Assembly (NCBI RefSeq): GCF_002797975.1
Contig: NZ_PGET01000001.1
Location: 2,666,001 to 2,730,000, forward strand
Length of the DNA stretch: 64,000 nt
Reading direction: 5' to 3'
Source of the DNA: [Clostridium] celerecrescens 18A
GTDB taxonomy: Bacteria > Bacillota > Clostridia > Lachnospirales > Lachnospiraceae
Both the position numbers and the translations under genes were made by a program. This document shows positions 61,260-64,000 of this stretch, piece after piece. Positions within the stretch are counted from its first letter, which is position 1. Each line of letters starts with the position of its first letter. The notes under the pieces are model-generated. The model worked only from the letters and a program-made list of their open reading frames with translations, made no database searches and was not told where the DNA came from.

Positions 61260-62312
61260 CTATCCAATCGCCGATAAGACACTGACAAGAGGAAGCATGA
61301 CAGATAAAAGCACCAGTCCCACTGCAACGGCAAGCACTGCCACCACCGTAGGTTCAAACCGGCTGACCATATGTTCCATGGCAGTATCCGCTTCGTCTTC
61401 ATAGCTTTTGGAGATTTCCTCCATGACCCGGTCCAGCTGTCCGCTTCTGGTTCCTACTTTTATCATCTGCGCATAGAAGCCATTAAACAGCCCGGTATTC
61501 TTCATTGCGGAATAATAATCGGTTCCGGCCTCAAGCTCTTTCGCACACTGTCTGATCTTTTCTTCCACTTTCTGATTCTCAACCAGCTGCTCTGCCAGCT
61601 CCATCCCCTTTTCCAGTTCCAATCCACTGTGAAGAGTCAGTGCCAGGACCGCAGTAAAACGCCGGTTGGATATTGCAAGAGCCATGCGGCTCCTTTTTTT
61701 TAACCACTGGATCAGCCGTTCCGCGACCAGTAGTTTTTTTCCTTTCCTGCCAAGAAGCCATACCAGGGCGGCTGCAAGGGCCAGAAGAATCCCAAGAGCC
61801 AGGGCAGCTGCACAGAATACGCTTCCAAGCCTTGTTGCAGCAAGAGAAACCGGCGACATCTCTGCCCCCAGCTGTTGGTATACATGTTCAAATATGGGCA
61901 TAACCCTGGTGAATAAAACCAGAAGAACCACCAGAAGCATGAAAATCATGATGATAGGATAAGTAACTGCATTCCTGATGTTTTTCATAAGGATATGCTC
62001 TTTTTCATAATATCCGGCCAAGGACTCCATGATCTGGTCTAAGGTCCCTGTCTCCTCCCCCAGCTTTGCCATCCGGATCACATAGGCTGGATAAAGGCCT
62101 GTATTCTCCAGTACTTTTGAGAAAGGATCCCCTAGCTCAGCCTCTTCTGCCATTTGCTTAAGAATTTGTTTCTCTTCCTCCCATACAGAATCCTCCGCCA
62201 TAACAGACAATCCCTCGTCAAGAGGGATTGCAGCATGGAGAAGAATTGATATTTGAAGGCAGAAAGCGGAAAGTTCCCTTGCGGAATATCGCTTTTTCGC
62301 TTTCATTTTCAT
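61260..62312 (-). CDS. PilC/GspF-type inner-membrane platform protein
   Basis: A 350-aa type II secretion F domain protein, the membrane platform of type IV pili. Two F domains (about residues 10-130 and 215-335), each with the pattern LxxLLxAGxPLxxGL (FCLQISILLHAAIPLDEGLSVM; LTLHSGLELEKGMELAEQLV), and three membrane segments (about 115-135, 165-190 and 325-348). I start at 62312 (MKMKAKKRYS) behind AAAGGAGAAACGACAG; the longer frame up to 62459 would overlap the transglutaminase gene and has a shadow-like N-terminus. It is the first pilus gene of the cluster. Confidence 0.88.
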   Translation of the reverse strand: MKMKAKKRYSARELSAFCLQISILLHAAIPLDEGLSVMAEDSVWEEEKQILKQMAEEAELGDPFSKVLENTGLYPAYVIRMAKLGEETGTLDQIMESLAGYYEKEHILMKNIRNAVTYPIIMIFMLLVVLLVLFTRVMPIFEHVYQQLGAEMSPVSLAATRLGSVFCAAALALGILLALAAALVWLLGRKGKKLLVAERLIQWLKKRSRMALAISNRRFTAVLALTLHSGLELEKGMELAEQLVENQKVEEKIRQCAKELEAGTDYYSAMKNTGLFNGFYAQMIKVGTRSGQLDRVMEEISKSYEDEADTAMEHMVSRFEPTVVAVLAVAVGLVLLSVMLPLVSVLSAIG

Positions 62313-62340
62313 CTGTCGTTTCTCCTTTAAATGAAGTTCT

Positions 62341-63345
62341 TTAGTATGTATATTTCGCCTTATAATTGGAGCTGTTTGTGATATATTGCTGTATGGACGG
62401 ATCACTGCCGCCGGAGGATGCAAACGTCGGGTCCATAAGCTTCCAGTCATATCCGTCAAAATAGATGATATTATCCACCCAGCCCTGACCTTCTATATAA
62501 ACATTGACCCAGGCATGATACAGGCTGCCTGTATAACCCACCACTAGCTTTGTGGGGATATTCTGGGAACGCAGCATGGCAGTCATAACTGCTGCATAGT
62601 CAAAACAGATTCCCTTTTTCTGAGACAGCACCTGATCCACATCAGGCAGATAGCCGGACTGAACAGAGCTTGCCAGCGCCGTATCATAGGTAAAATTCTT
62701 TACTACAAAATTATAAACATTGGTCACTACGCCAATGGCATCAGGTGCAGGAGCTGCAAGCTCCTCACCCTTTTTCACCACCGCACTTCCGGTGGAAAAA
62801 TTCACATATTGATTGGGGTAAAGGAACGGCTCAAACTGGTCATTAAGTGTTACATTGATATCGCTGCTGGATTTTATGGCGTACTGGTTCCCCTGTACCT
62901 GCTCTAAGATCCGGAGCGTATATTTTCCGTTTCCTTCTGTCAGAGGAAATACCTCATAGGCAGATCTGGCATTCAGATCATAGGAATAGGTCTCTCCTCC
63001 GCTTTTTAATACCTGGACTTTTATCTTGGATGAATTACCGCTATACTGGACCATCACATAGCCATGACTGGCGTTGGATGCATCAACCAGCACAGTACCG
63101 TTTCCATAGGTAACCGTTCCCGGAGCCTGAGGGATTTTCACCTTGCTCCCGGAAGGCTTTGAATAAAGAGGAACCGCTTCATCCCCAATGTTTACTACGG
63201 TCTTCCACTCAATGCTTTCTTCTGTGCTGCTGTCCGCCGCAGCAATATTACCGGCTGAAATAAATCCGCTGAAAGTAAACAGGATCGCAGCACAGGCGGC
63301 CGCCATAGCCGTACCATTCTTTTTTATGATCATCACCCCCCCCAT
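62341..63345 (-). CDS. Secreted transglutaminase-like protein
   Basis: A 334-aa exported protein. The signal peptide (MAAACAAILFTFSGFISAGNIAAA) ends near residue 33. Residues 40-195 are beta-rich and unrecognised. The transglutaminase-like core (about 200-310) has the catalytic Cys in KKGICFDYAAVMTAMLRSQNIPTKLVVGY, His in LYHAWVNVYIEGQGW and Asp in WKLMDPTF, a papain-like triad used by cross-linkers or peptidases. The start is unclear: 63345 (MGGVMII) overlaps the context of a TAATAAATG after rlmB, and 63333 (MIIKK) is the alternative. It lies just before the pilus genes and may process surface proteins. Confidence 0.83.
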   Translation of the reverse strand: MGGVMIIKKNGTAMAAACAAILFTFSGFISAGNIAAADSSTEESIEWKTVVNIGDEAVPLYSKPSGSKVKIPQAPGTVTYGNGTVLVDASNASHGYVMVQYSGNSSKIKVQVLKSGGETYSYDLNARSAYEVFPLTEGNGKYTLRILEQVQGNQYAIKSSSDINVTLNDQFEPFLYPNQYVNFSTGSAVVKKGEELAAPAPDAIGVVTNVYNFVVKNFTYDTALASSVQSGYLPDVDQVLSQKKGICFDYAAVMTAMLRSQNIPTKLVVGYTGSLYHAWVNVYIEGQGWVDNIIYFDGYDWKLMDPTFASSGGSDPSIQQYITNSSNYKAKYTY

Positions 63346-63348
63346 TTA

Positions 63349-64000
63349 TTATCCCAAACGCTGTCTTACGATCTCATAAGCAAGCACGCCTGCTGCTACA
63401 GAAGCATTGAGAGAATCAATATCCCCCTTCATAGGTATGGAGGCCACCATGTCGCATGTTTCTTTGACCAATTTTCCCACACCGCTTCCTTCACTGCCGA
63501 TTACAAGGCCGATCGGTCCCTTTAAATCAAGCCGGTACATCAATTCTCCATCCATATCGGCACAGACAAACCACATCCCCTTTTTCTTTAAGTCTTCCAT
63601 GGTAGCTGTGAGATTGGTAACCTTAGCCACAGGCGTATAATTAAGCGCTCCTGCCGAAGTTTTTGCAACCGTTGCTGTAAGACCAACGGCCCGGCGCTTG
63701 GGTATGATAACCCCATGGGCCCCTGCTAAATTTGCCGTACGGATGATCGCCCCCAGATTGTGAGGGTCTTCAATCCCATCTAACAGAAAGAGGAAGGGAG
63801 GTTCTCCCTTTTCTTCCGCTGCCTTTAGTATATCTTCCACCTCTGCGTATTCATAAGCCGCAGCATGAGCAATAACACCCTGGTGATGTCCTTCCTCGGA
63901 CATCTGGTCCAGGCGCTCTCTTTCTACAAAATTAATGATGGTATCTTTCTTTTTCGCTTCCCTGATAATGGACTGGATGGGGCCATCCTGGACTCCTTTT
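63349..64000 (-). CDS. rlmB: 23S rRNA (guanosine-2'-O)-methyltransferase RlmB, 5' end outside the window
   Basis: The minus-strand frame is open to the window's end, so the protein's N-terminus is missing; about 216 residues are present. The visible part covers the end of the ribosomal L30-like N-terminal domain (KGVQDGPIQSIIREAKKKDTIINFVERERLDQMSEEGHHQGVIA) and the full SpoU methyltransferase domain with the knotted SAM site: DGIEDPHNLGAIIRTANLAG, VIGSEGSGVGKLVKETCD and SLNASVAAGVLAYEIVRQR. An apparent ATG at 63903 is internal. It modifies a guanosine of 23S rRNA (G2251 in E. coli). Confidence 0.93.
   Translation of the reverse strand, partial: KGVQDGPIQSIIREAKKKDTIINFVERERLDQMSEEGHHQGVIAHAAAYEYAEVEDILKAAEEKGEPPFLFLLDGIEDPHNLGAIIRTANLAGAHGVIIPKRRAVGLTATVAKTSAGALNYTPVAKVTNLTATMEDLKKKGMWFVCADMDGELMYRLDLKGPIGLVIGSEGSGVGKLVKETCDMVASIPMKGDIDSLNASVAAGVLAYEIVRQRLG

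Overview
The window looks like chromosome of an anaerobic, low-to-mid GC Firmicute of the Lachnospiraceae, probably of the Lacrimispora / Clostridium saccharolyticum-sphenoides type. The reasons are the mcsA-mcsB-clpC block led by a GntR gene, a Na+-pumping decarboxylase operon, a complete citrate lyase cluster, YedF, a DUF1292 protein and a small type IV pilus cluster. The genus is an inference from gene content. Almost all genes lie on the minus strand. The plus-strand genes are blaI/blaR1-like, a carbonic anhydrase, a response regulator, dinB, an RluA-type synthase and one small membrane protein.

Layout. 1-1.25 kb: AT-rich accessory DNA with an anchored hypothetical protein and a frameshifted gene. 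1.4-4.0 kb: BlaI-type repressor and M56 metallopeptidase sensor behind a promoter with two operator palindromes. 4.1-6.2 kb: small coiled-coil protein and an S8 subtilisin-like protein with Gly at the usual catalytic Ser position. 6.2-10.1 kb: RpiR regulator, 6-phospho-alpha-glucosidase and maltose-type PTS EIICB. 10.3-16.8 kb: radA, a small conserved protein, clpC, mcsB, mcsA and a GntR regulator where CtsR would be expected. 17.0-21.2 kb: a membrane-anchored cohesin protein beside a secreted dockerin-bearing glucosaminidase. 21.4-21.9 kb: a decayed cation diffusion facilitator.

21.9-38 kb is a citrate fermentation island. It holds a Na+-translocating decarboxylase operon (oadA, oadB, biotin carrier, OadG-like and a second, MmdA-type carboxyltransferase) with a consensus Rex site in its leader, then a beta-carbonic anhydrase, a CitMHS citrate transporter, a hybrid histidine kinase divergent from an OmpR-type regulator, and citX-citD-citE-citF-citG-citC. 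Citrate would enter by CitMHS, be cleaved to acetate and oxaloacetate, and be decarboxylated to pyruvate with export of Na+; carbonic anhydrase would handle the CO2/bicarbonate.

38-57 kb is mostly housekeeping: lipoprotein, two YitT paralogues, D,D-carboxypeptidase, SOS-type dinB, RluA- and RsmF-type RNA modification enzymes, YedF with an XRE regulator, DUF1292 protein, cobalamin adenosyltransferase, UvrD-like helicase, gltX, mgtE with a hairpin-rich leader, a class A PBP and tRNA-Thr(GGT). 57.4-64 kb: L-lactate dehydrogenase, a compact pilus cluster (pilC-like, four small membrane or pseudopilin-like proteins, pilT), a secreted transglutaminase-like protein and the 3' part of rlmB, which runs off the window. 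Intrinsic terminators separate most units. No CRISPR array, insertion sequence, prophage or rRNA was seen.
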